Positions 4,476-11,159 of a stretch of DNA of 12,215 nt are shown here, in pieces. Origin of the DNA: 2-01-FULL-39-10-A sp964565795. GTDB taxonomy: Bacteria > Patescibacteriota > Microgenomatia > Levybacterales > UBA12049. The notes under the pieces were generated by a model, which had not been told where the DNA came from, searched no databases, and worked only from the letters and a program-made list of their open reading frames with translations. The stretch spans positions 1 through 12,215 of the forward strand of contig CAZMGC010000029.1 in assembly GCA_964565795.1 (NCBI GenBank), read 5' to 3'. How positions within the stretch are numbered: position 1 is the first letter of the stretch; each line of letters starts with the position of its first letter. A program made the position numbers and the translations under genes.

Positions 4476-5272
4476 TTAATCTCGGTTCATGTTTACCACA
4501 GGTATTTTTTGAGTTTGTCCGAGATATTATCAATGCACCCGTTCAACCGTTCTTACAACTTACGCTCAATCTGTTGTCCGAACCAATCAATATCTCTATG
4601 TTCGGCCGTTTATGGGCCATTATTGTGTATATGCTTTCCATGTTCTATGCGTTGTTGTTAGTTGCATCGGGTTTCAGTTTTATGGTATCGGGTTACGACT
4701 CTGCCAAACGAGAACAAGCGAAAGCATGGCTTCGTAATGTCGTTATTATGATTGTTCTGGTACAAGCTTCGTTCTTTATGTACACACTCGTTCTCGATCT
4801 CTCGGCCGCTATGACTTCCGCTACGTTAAGTCTAGTCGATCAAAATTTCTTTCTTATCTCGATAACGGGCCTTTCCGATTTAGGGCTTGCCATCTTATTA
4901 GGAGTGGCTTATCTGGCAACTTTAGTACTCACAACCTTAATCCTTACCATTCGTTATGCGATCGTAGCATTGGGAGTCGTCTTCCTTCCTATTGGTATTT
5001 TCTTCTACTTTTTGAATCCGCTTAAGCAATATGGCTCGCTCATCCTTAATTTCTTAGGCATTGCAGTCTTTGTAACCTTCTTTGATGCGATTCTGCTAAT
5101 TGGATTCTCACAATTGTCAACGATAGGTGTTTTCAGTAACTTGCGCATTATTGTTTTGATCTCTGCCTTTCTGTTTATTGATGCGTTAATGCTCTTCCTC
5201 TTATTCTTCTCTATTGTTAAGTCCGCCTTCAAGGTTTATGGTGATGTGAAGAGCATAGGAGCTAAATTATAA
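4457..5272 (+). CDS. VirB6/TrbL-like polytopic channel protein
   Basis: A 271-residue very hydrophobic protein with about six membrane helices (roughly 52-75, 92-116, 143-167, 168-187, 196-217 and 229-255). It has a Cys-containing N-terminus and a short basic C-terminus (KSAFKVYGDVKSIGAKL). This is the profile of VirB6/TrbL proteins, the inner-membrane channel of type IV secretion systems, and of CedA in archaeal DNA import. Residues 77-89 (VSGYDSAKREQAK), between its first two helices, closely match the pilin loop SGSDPKKRDNAK, suggesting that a VirB2-like hairpin makes up its N-terminal half. The start inside the preceding gene and the TAATG overlap with the PrgI-like gene indicate coupled translation. 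Family membership rests on topology and context more than on specific motifs. Confidence 0.72.
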   Translation: MPTCSIVNLGSCLPQVFFEFVRDIINAPVQPFLQLTLNLLSEPINISMFGRLWAIIVYMLSMFYALLLVASGFSFMVSGYDSAKREQAKAWLRNVVIMIVLVQASFFMYTLVLDLSAAMTSATLSLVDQNFFLISITGLSDLGLAILLGVAYLATLVLTTLILTIRYAIVALGVVFLPIGIFFYFLNPLKQYGSLILNFLGIAVFVTFFDAILLIGFSQLSTIGVFSNLRIIVLISAFLFIDALMLFLLFFSIVKSAFKVYGDVKSIGAKL

Positions 5273-5595
5273 TGGCTTACGAGATACCTCAACAGCTTGA
5301 GTATAAAGAGAAAATCATATTTGGCCTTACCTTTAAGCAACTCGCTTATTTGTTTCTCTTTGCGCCCCTTATTTTGCTTGTTTTCTTCAAGACGTCATGG
5401 CATATTGTTATTCAGGTTATAATTGGCACTAATTTCTTGGCGCTTGCCATCGGGTTTATCTTTCTTGATTTGGAACGTCATTTGAAGAATTGGTATATTT
5501 GGTATCGATCAAGAACGATAGAAACTAAGGATAAATTCGCCAAGATTAGCCCCATCAAAGAAATAACAGGAGATATTATTCTTACTCATGGATAA
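5272..5595 (+). CDS. PrgI-family (VirB3-like) membrane protein
   Basis: A 107-residue protein of the PrgI type, the VirB3 counterpart found beside VirB4 ATPases. The N-terminus begins AYEIPQQLEYKEKIIFGLTF, the characteristic opening in which a 'xIPQ...KI.FGLTFKQ' block leads into membrane helices. Two helices follow (about 21-39 and 43-66), then a cytosolic charged tail (LERHLKNWYIWYRSR). VirB3-like proteins anchor VirB4 to the membrane conduit. The ATG overlaps the upstream stop (TAATG), and the gene overlaps the VirB4-like gene by 8 bases, in keeping with the VirB3-VirB4 gene order and frequent fusion of these partners elsewhere. The family call is strong. Confidence 0.85.
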   Translation: MAYEIPQQLEYKEKIIFGLTFKQLAYLFLFAPLILLVFFKTSWHIVIQVIIGTNFLALAIGFIFLDLERHLKNWYIWYRSRTIETKDKFAKISPIKEITGDIILTHG

Positions 5596-8332
5596 AAAAT
5601 TAGCTGTTTTGAAGGTAACTCCTATAAATTTCTCCATTAAACCAGAGGATGCAAAAAACGCACTTGCTCATGGATTTCAAAGATTTCTCAATAGTTTAGA
5701 TTTCCCGATTCAAATACTCATGAATACCGAAAATCTTGACTTGCGCGATTATTTCAGGGAAGCAGAGAAAAAAGTGCTCAAAACTGAGCAATTCCAAGGT
5801 CTGTTTGAAGGATATAAATCACATCTCGAAAGCGTAACGAAATCGCAAAATGTTATGAATCGAAATTTCTATGTCATTATCCCAGAAAAAGCAGACCTTG
5901 GCATACAAATTCAAATTTGTCAAAACAAACTAGGAAATCTCGGATTGAAAAGTTATAGATTAAATACAAAAGAACTCAAGGAATTGACTGCTCGATTCTT
6001 TGAAACAAGAGAAGATTCCTTGCCAAAACGGATAGAAAATTATCCGTCCTATCTTAAAATTGTAAAAGAAGAAAAAATAAAAGAATCGCTAGAGAGGAAG
6101 AAAAAGAAGCGTGAAATAATCAGCCAGAATGCCATTCTAAGCAGAACCATTTATGCACATGGGTACCCTCGAAGCGTTGAAACAGGATTTTTGGACAAAA
6201 TTGTCAGTCTTCAAGGTAATTTTGACTTTTCCTTGCATATAGAGCCGTACGATATTGAGACCATGATGGTCTTTCTTAACAAAGAACTCCAGAAACAATC
6301 GGCCGATTTATATGCAGCCAAACTGAAAAATATCCTTAATCCGAGCCTTGAAATAAAATACAAGGATACGAAAGGAGTCTTAGAAAACTTGCAAAAGGGC
6401 AAGGATAAACTGTTTAACGTAAGTCTATACATCAATTGTCGCGCTAAATCCAAGGAAGAGCTTGATTTACTCACGAGACGCATAGAAGCGGAACTTAATT
6501 CACTGCTCATCATTCCCAAACAGCCCTATTTTCGGATGCTGCAAGGATTTCAGTCTTCAAGCCCGCTTGTAATGGATAAATTAAAGCAAACGAGAAGCGT
6601 GCCGACTGAGGCCTTGTCAGCTTTCTTTCCGTTTACATCTTCATTCCTCCAAGCAGATAAGACGGGGGTTTGGCTCGGACTCAATAAAAATAATATCCCT
6701 ATCATAAAGGACATTTTCAATTTAAGTAATCCTAATGGACTATGCCTCGCAAGTTCTGGTTCTGGCAAAAGTTACATGGCGAAACTGCTTATTGCACGTT
6801 ATTTGCTTAATGGCACCAAAGTCATGGTAATTGACCCACAAGGAGAGTATAAGGCCCTTGTGAAACGCTTTAATGGGCAACTCATCGATTTAAGTACGGT
6901 TTCTGAAACTATTATTAATCCGTTAGACTTGATGGGTCATGACTATCCTGACAAGCGCCTTGCGCTAATGGATGTAATGCCTCTTATGTTAGGCGATCTA
7001 TCTGATCCACAACGCTCAATATTGGACAGGGCGCTAACAATTGCATACAAAGAACGCCATATTTACATGGATAAAGTAGAGAGTTGGGATAGAAAACCGC
7101 CCGTATTGCAGCATTTATTAAAAGTCCTTAAGAAAATGGATAAAAAGATAAGTATCGGTGAGAAACCAACCTTGAGAAGTCTTATCAATCGTCTAGAAAC
7201 CTACGTGACGGGCGTTTTCTCATTTCTCAATCAAAGAACAAATATAGACTTCAATAGTCAATTTGTATGTTTCGATATCGGAGGACTCCCGAAGCAAATC
7301 AAACCCCTTATGATGTTTCTCGTGTTGGAATATATTTATACTAAAATGAAGAAGGACTTGAGCCGAAAATTGCTGGTCATAGATGAAGCGTGGTCCCTTC
7401 TAAGGCAAGCCCACGAGGCTTCCTACGTGTTTGAAATTGTTAAGACCTGTCGTAAGTTCAATATGGCGCTGTTTCTTATCAACCAAGAGGTTGAAGGCAT
7501 GCTTGAATCAGAAGCAGGGAAATCCGTACTTGCCAATAGCTCGTATACGCTATTATTAAGACAAAAGCCTGCGGTTATTAATAATGTTAAACGCGCCTTT
7601 TTTCTGAGCGATTCAGAGGTCAACCATCTTTTGACCGCAAGCCCAGGAGAGGGCCTGCTCATCATGGAAGACGAGCATTCGGAAATAAAGATTATTGCCT
7701 CTCCCGAAGAGCATAACAGTATTACAACCAACGCAGATGAACTCCTTAACTTGCGTGAAGCCGAAACAGAAGAGCAGAGAAAGAAAAACCTCCAAGTTAA
7801 GATTAATATTAGAAATGAAAAGAGAAAGGAATTGGATAAAGAAGAAATTGAAGTGTCTGCTGAAGAAAGTTGCGTTAAACTGAATGACCTTTCCACCGAA
7901 GAAGTTGAATATCTTAAATCAGAAGGTTACAAAGAGTATAAATTTCAGGCTATTCTTGCAGAAGAGAAAGAAAAATATTTGATTAAACCGCGAAAAAAAG
8001 AAAGTCCACAACATATTTTCTTGATTTATGATATCTGCACACATCTTAGAAAAATGACTGATAAAATTGATACTTATCAAACCGTGAAACCCGATATCCT
8101 GTTTAAGATGAATGATAAGGAATATGCGATTGAGGTTGAAACAGGGAAGTTGTTAAGCCATAATAAAAAAGCTCTTAAAAATAAAATTAAAAATCTTAAG
8201 AAGCAATACGCGGACAGATGGTTTTTTGTAGTAACAAACAGGAATCTAGCTCCCGCATACAATAAGTTGGGGCCTACTTATGAAAAAAGGACCGTAATTC
8301 AGGCACTTAGCCGCCTTGCCACCAAGAAATAG
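5588..8332 (+). CDS. virB4: VirB4-like type IV secretion ATPase with C-terminal nuclease-like domain
   Basis: A 914-residue protein whose first 720 or so residues are a VirB4/TraC-family ATPase, the energy source of type IV secretion, acting at the inner face of the membrane. The N-terminal half ends with TRSVPTEALSAFFPF, a usual VirB4 block. The Walker A is GSGKS (391-395) and the Walker B is LLVIDEAWSLL with D599 and E600. INQEVEGMLES and the NSSYTLLLRQKP stretch are family motifs of the ATPase core. A charged linker (about 725-765) leads to an extra domain (about 770-914) with PDILF at 835-839 and YAIEVETGK at 846-854. Its D836, E849 and E851 follow the PD-(D/E)XK nuclease spacing and resemble replication-relaxation-type proteins, though the usual ExK Lys is replaced by Glu. 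ATPase certain; nuclease likely but unproven. Confidence 0.93.
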   Translation: MDKKLAVLKVTPINFSIKPEDAKNALAHGFQRFLNSLDFPIQILMNTENLDLRDYFREAEKKVLKTEQFQGLFEGYKSHLESVTKSQNVMNRNFYVIIPEKADLGIQIQICQNKLGNLGLKSYRLNTKELKELTARFFETREDSLPKRIENYPSYLKIVKEEKIKESLERKKKKREIISQNAILSRTIYAHGYPRSVETGFLDKIVSLQGNFDFSLHIEPYDIETMMVFLNKELQKQSADLYAAKLKNILNPSLEIKYKDTKGVLENLQKGKDKLFNVSLYINCRAKSKEELDLLTRRIEAELNSLLIIPKQPYFRMLQGFQSSSPLVMDKLKQTRSVPTEALSAFFPFTSSFLQADKTGVWLGLNKNNIPIIKDIFNLSNPNGLCLASSGSGKSYMAKLLIARYLLNGTKVMVIDPQGEYKALVKRFNGQLIDLSTVSETIINPLDLMGHDYPDKRLALMDVMPLMLGDLSDPQRSILDRALTIAYKERHIYMDKVESWDRKPPVLQHLLKVLKKMDKKISIGEKPTLRSLINRLETYVTGVFSFLNQRTNIDFNSQFVCFDIGGLPKQIKPLMMFLVLEYIYTKMKKDLSRKLLVIDEAWSLLRQAHEASYVFEIVKTCRKFNMALFLINQEVEGMLESEAGKSVLANSSYTLLLRQKPAVINNVKRAFFLSDSEVNHLLTASPGEGLLIMEDEHSEIKIIASPEEHNSITTNADELLNLREAETEEQRKKNLQVKINIRNEKRKELDKEEIEVSAEESCVKLNDLSTEEVEYLKSEGYKEYKFQAILAEEKEKYLIKPRKKESPQHIFLIYDICTHLRKMTDKIDTYQTVKPDILFKMNDKEYAIEVETGKLLSHNKKALKNKIKNLKKQYADRWFFVVTNRNLAPAYNKLGPTYEKRTVIQALSRLATKK

Positions 8333-8334
8333 AA

Positions 8335-8354
8335 GTGCCACCATTGTGCCACCA
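8335..8354 (+). repeat. Direct repeat GTGCCACCA, two copies
   Basis: GTGCCACCA at 8335-8343 recurs at 8346-8354 with an 11-base period, just after the VirB4-like stop. A third GCCACC lies at 8318-8323 inside the gene, and its complement GGTGGC at 8373-8378. This may be a protein-binding site or an end of the element. Confidence 0.5.
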
Positions 8355-8378
8355 GATTTTTTGAGGTCTTTCGGTGGC
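8348..8378 (+). terminator. Hairpin with T run after the transfer operon
   Basis: GCCACCAGA (8348-8356) can pair with TCT (8367-8369) and GGTGGC (8373-8378), with a three-base bulge; the loop contains six T. It lies 16 bases after the stop of the operon's last gene. T runs end transcription in archaea, so this is a reasonable terminator candidate. Confidence 0.4.
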
Positions 8379-8427
8379 TTGTCGTCGGTAAAATAAGGAT
8401 AGGCGGGCTAAAAATCAATAAAAGAAA

Positions 8428-8470
8428 CCTCTCTCTTTCTCTCTCACTCTATTTCTTCTCTTCTCTCTCT
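8428..8470 (+). repeat. 43-base pyrimidine tract (CT-rich simple sequence)
   Basis: Of 43 bases only two are purines (A at 8446 and 8451); the rest are CT dinucleotides and short T or C runs. It lies between the convergent VirB4-like and ART-kinase genes. It could end rightward transcription or adopt triplex (H-DNA) structure, or it may be a slippage-prone junction. Confidence 0.75.
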
Positions 8471-8490
8471 AATGGGTGGGCCAATGAATA

Positions 8491-9711
8491 TTAAAGAATA
8501 TCCTTATATTTTATCAATAATTCATCTAATATTTCGAATCTGGTCTTTATGTTGGGCTTATCATCTTTCGAGCCATGTTTTGCAAAATATTTAATTTCAT
8601 TTATCAAGAATACTAAACACATGAAATCTTCATACTCTTCTGTTATAAACTTAGAAGAAGAAACAGAGCCATATCCTTCTTTGAACCATGCTCTCTCTAT
8701 GGGTTCCTTGAACCATTTTATGTAAGCCTTAGCAAGCCCATATGCTCTGAAAAAAGGACAAATAGAATCTACGTCTACCAGATAAACCGTGCCGTTTCTT
8801 AACCGGAAATTCTCGGGATTACTATCTCCAGCATCCATTCTTATCGCAGGCTTTAATTTTTTATTAAAGTACAAATATAGTTTTCTAATTCCCTCATATT
8901 GTTCCAAACTTAAAACAGGTTTTGACTTCTTAATCCATCTCTTAACAATAGTATCTACTTTTTCAGAGCCATTAAGCTTGTTTACACATGCGCAGATTCT
9001 TCCCACTTGGCGTATTACATTACGGGTTTCCTTTTTTCTTAAATCTCTGCCATTAATGTACTCATAGAGAACCTTATGGGCTCTCCTACCAAATAATTTA
9101 GGAAGAAACCCGTATCTTTCTAACTGGGAGGAAATCTTCTCATAGTGTTTGGCCTTCTCTACGTCCTTGCATACTCTTAATACATATTTTTTATTTTGAT
9201 AACTTACTAAATGTACTTCCTCGCTCCAACCAAATTTACCTGAATCTGAGGCCAGTTTTGATATCTTTCCATTATGGATAATTTCTTTTACTTTAAACTC
9301 TTCAGACTCATTAGAAGTAACATTTCTTATTAAATGGAGATAGTCTGCAACCCTTAACTTTTCGATTTTAACTGGTTTTACCGATTGTAAAGAAACGTAC
9401 TGATGTTTAATGGCCTTGCTTTGATAAAAGCTTTCTTGGGGCAACGTGTAAAGATAGACAAATTCTTGCTTCGGCCAACCTTTAATTACTATCCCTTGAG
9501 CGACCCGATTACCAAAATCTAGGGTAGAAGTCTTAACTCCTTTGGAAGTAAGCAAGGCCATAATGACGGCCATTCTCTTAACGTTAGTAGCATATACGGC
9601 GTTCTTTTCGTTTTCTGGATTCTTCCCCAAGTCCCTGCTTTGTCTGGGAATTAACCTATCTCCTTTTAATGGATAAGAGCTCCCATGATAAAGAAATGTA
9701 GGTTTTCTCAT
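8491..9711 (-). CDS. ADP-ribosyltransferase-like domain fused to a phosphotransferase/kinase-like domain
   Basis: A 406-residue two-domain protein. Residues 1 to about 150 resemble an ADP-ribosyltransferase-fold domain: LYHGSS (H9, G10) and VYATNVKRMAVIMAL (Y40-A-T) recall the H-Y-containing motifs, and GWPKQEFVYLYTLP marks the rest of the domain. Residues about 190-406 resemble the APH/choline-kinase fold: GKFGWSEEVHLV then KYVLRVCKD near the N-lobe, VLYEYINGRDLRK at the hinge, the catalytic-loop equivalent AGDSNPENF (D296, N301) and the metal-binding motif YLVDVDS (D313 or D315). The start is ATG 9711, one base after the upstream gene's TAA; the longer frame from 9891 lies inside that gene. 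Targets are unknown; toxin, defence or small-molecule modification are possible. The kinase call is better supported than the ART call. Confidence 0.6.
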   Translation of the reverse strand: MRKPTFLYHGSSYPLKGDRLIPRQSRDLGKNPENEKNAVYATNVKRMAVIMALLTSKGVKTSTLDFGNRVAQGIVIKGWPKQEFVYLYTLPQESFYQSKAIKHQYVSLQSVKPVKIEKLRVADYLHLIRNVTSNESEEFKVKEIIHNGKISKLASDSGKFGWSEEVHLVSYQNKKYVLRVCKDVEKAKHYEKISSQLERYGFLPKLFGRRAHKVLYEYINGRDLRKKETRNVIRQVGRICACVNKLNGSEKVDTIVKRWIKKSKPVLSLEQYEGIRKLYLYFNKKLKPAIRMDAGDSNPENFRLRNGTVYLVDVDSICPFFRAYGLAKAYIKWFKEPIERAWFKEGYGSVSSSKFITEEYEDFMCLVFLINEIKYFAKHGSKDDKPNIKTRFEILDELLIKYKDIL

Positions 9712-9712
9712 C

Positions 9713-10456
9713 TTAAATTTTGTAAGCAAAACCTCCACGACTCCAAAACCACAAAGGCGGATGCATATCAATCGGATTGATGCCTGAACCGTCCAACGTT
9801 TCTCGCCACTTAGCGGAAATAGCATCTCGTGATAGTTTTTCGGCTTCTTGAGCGGTAATAAGCCCGAGTTTGACCGAACATTGTATAACATGGGTATCTG
9901 GGGCGATTTCGATGCACTGAGCGTTTTGTAGGGGCACGTCAGCGTATTCTTTCAGTATGAACGACCAATAGTTGAATATTTTCGGACCAGAAAGATAAGG
10001 AAAACCTTTTTTGTAGCGATTTTGTACCAACTCTTTCAATTTAAGGTAATCATTACCTGCTCCACTCATCACTTCCTCAAACGAGCCGAAATGAGCATTA
10101 ACCGTCTTAGCGATCGTATGCCATGTCGCTATATGTTTATTCGGCTGGAGAGCTACCTTGTAGCGCGTTAGGTATTCCCGCAACTCTTCAGTATTTAACT
10201 CGCTAGCTTGCGACACATCAAAGACCTTTCTTGTCTCTTTGTCTTGAAACGTTTTAAGCGCGGATTTCCATAACTCATAGCTATTTCGTTGATAGTTAAG
10301 GGCCATTGGTAGAGTAAAATAGGCAATTTGCATCTCCTTACTTCCATTAAAGTCGGGATGAGCGTCTTCTGGCATAGGCGTCGGCCCCAATTGGCCTGAT
10401 TGATAGGCTCCCAGCAACTTTAGACAATTAGTCACAATCTCTTTCCTTGGAGCCAT
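9713..10456 (-). CDS. HhH-GPD-like DNA glycosylase/lyase (tentative)
   Basis: A 247-residue mostly helical soluble protein. The region YLSGPKIFNYWSFILKEY (154-171) followed by IEIAPDTHVIQCSVKLGL (182-199) matches the helix-hairpin-helix, Gly/Pro-rich loop and catalytic Asp (D187 in PDTHV) of the HhH-GPD base-excision glycosylase superfamily. In EndoIII the same order is GVGRKTA followed by VDTHV. K159 could be the lyase nucleophile, as in Ogg-type enzymes, by position only. There is no C-terminal four-Cys iron-sulfur motif, unlike EndoIII/MutY. The ending PPLWFWSRGGFAYKI may complete the fold. It is the first gene of a two-gene leftward cassette with the ART-kinase protein, whose ATG is one base past this stop. 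Its substrate base is unknown. Confidence 0.55.
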   Translation of the reverse strand: MAPRKEIVTNCLKLLGAYQSGQLGPTPMPEDAHPDFNGSKEMQIAYFTLPMALNYQRNSYELWKSALKTFQDKETRKVFDVSQASELNTEELREYLTRYKVALQPNKHIATWHTIAKTVNAHFGSFEEVMSGAGNDYLKLKELVQNRYKKGFPYLSGPKIFNYWSFILKEYADVPLQNAQCIEIAPDTHVIQCSVKLGLITAQEAEKLSRDAISAKWRETLDGSGINPIDMHPPLWFWSRGGFAYKI

Positions 10457-10477
10457 GGAAAACCTTAGAACAATAAT

Positions 10478-10488
10478 CTTTAATTATG
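10478..10488. promoter_or_regulatory. Shared symmetric TATA-like box for divergent genes
   Basis: CTTTAATTATG contains the palindrome TAATTA, centred near 10483. It lies about 27 bases from the leftward ATG at 10456 and about 25 bases from the rightward ATG at 10508, so the same AT box could position TBP for both leaderless promoters. Confidence 0.45.
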
Positions 10489-10507
10489 TTTGTTTGATAA
10501 TAATACC

Positions 10508-11158
10508 ATGAAAATAACTAAGTTAGGCCATTGTTGTTTACTTATCGAAGAAAAAGGATTGAGAATCTTAACCGACCCAGGAGCTTACTCAACTGCCCAG
10601 AATGACGTTAAGAATATTGACGTTGTAATAATTACTCACGAACATCAAGATCATCTATACATAGACTCTCTAAAGAATGTTATTGCAAACGCTGGTTCTA
10701 AAGGGCTGGTTATTATTACCAATAAGGCCGTGGGCAAGATACTAGAATCATCTGGAATCCCGCACTATCAGGTTGTTGAACATGGCCAAAAAATAGAGAT
10801 TAAGGGTGTACTCATTGAAGGTCATGGCAAGGAACATGCACCTATTTATTCCACCGTTCCCAGTGTAGAGAATACCGGTTATTTTATAGCTAATCGCCTC
10901 TTTTATCCTGGAGACGCATTCTACAATCCAAAGAAGAAAGTAGACATTCTTGCCTTGCCCGTTGCAGGCCCATGGATGAAGATATCCGAAGCAATAGACT
11001 ACGCTAAGGAAATCCATCCAAACATCGCTTTTCCGGTTCATGATGGAATGTTTTTGCCAGGAAGAGGAGCTGTTGCCCATAGAGTGCCCAATACAGTTTT
11101 AACTTCGTTAGGAATTAAGTTTGTGATACTGGAAGAAGGAAAAGAAACAGAATTGTAA
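10508..11158 (+). CDS. MBL-fold metal-dependent hydrolase (UPF0173/UlaG-like)
   Basis: A 216-residue metallo-beta-lactamase-fold hydrolase of the UlaG/UPF0173 type. It opens with MKITKLGHCCLLIEEKGLRI and TDPG (23-26), followed by the HxHxDH metal motif THEHQDH (H44, H46, D48, H49). Further ligands are likely H106 in IEGHGKE, D136 in YPGDAF and H178 in FPVHDGM. Such enzymes hydrolyse a range of esters and lactones, and the substrate cannot be inferred. I placed the start at ATG 10508, not the in-frame TTG at 10490, because the predicted promoter box lies 25 bases before the ATG. It is divergent from the glycosylase gene and ends one base from the convergent methyltransferase gene. The fold is secure. 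Confidence 0.9.
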   Translation: MKITKLGHCCLLIEEKGLRILTDPGAYSTAQNDVKNIDVVIITHEHQDHLYIDSLKNVIANAGSKGLVIITNKAVGKILESSGIPHYQVVEHGQKIEIKGVLIEGHGKEHAPIYSTVPSVENTGYFIANRLFYPGDAFYNPKKKVDILALPVAGPWMKISEAIDYAKEIHPNIAFPVHDGMFLPGRGAVAHRVPNTVLTSLGIKFVILEEGKETEL

Positions 11159-11159
11159 A

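Noticed and set aside
7423..7896. Minus-strand frame of 157 codons inside the VirB4-like gene
   Set aside because: Serine/leucine-rich composition typical of antisense shadows; the plus-strand ATPase motifs run through it.
9712..9891. Long N-terminal extension of the ART-kinase protein up to 9891
   Set aside because: The extra 60 residues lie inside the glycosylase gene in another frame and look like non-protein sequence; ATG 9711 one base after the upstream stop gives the LYHGSS start of the domain.
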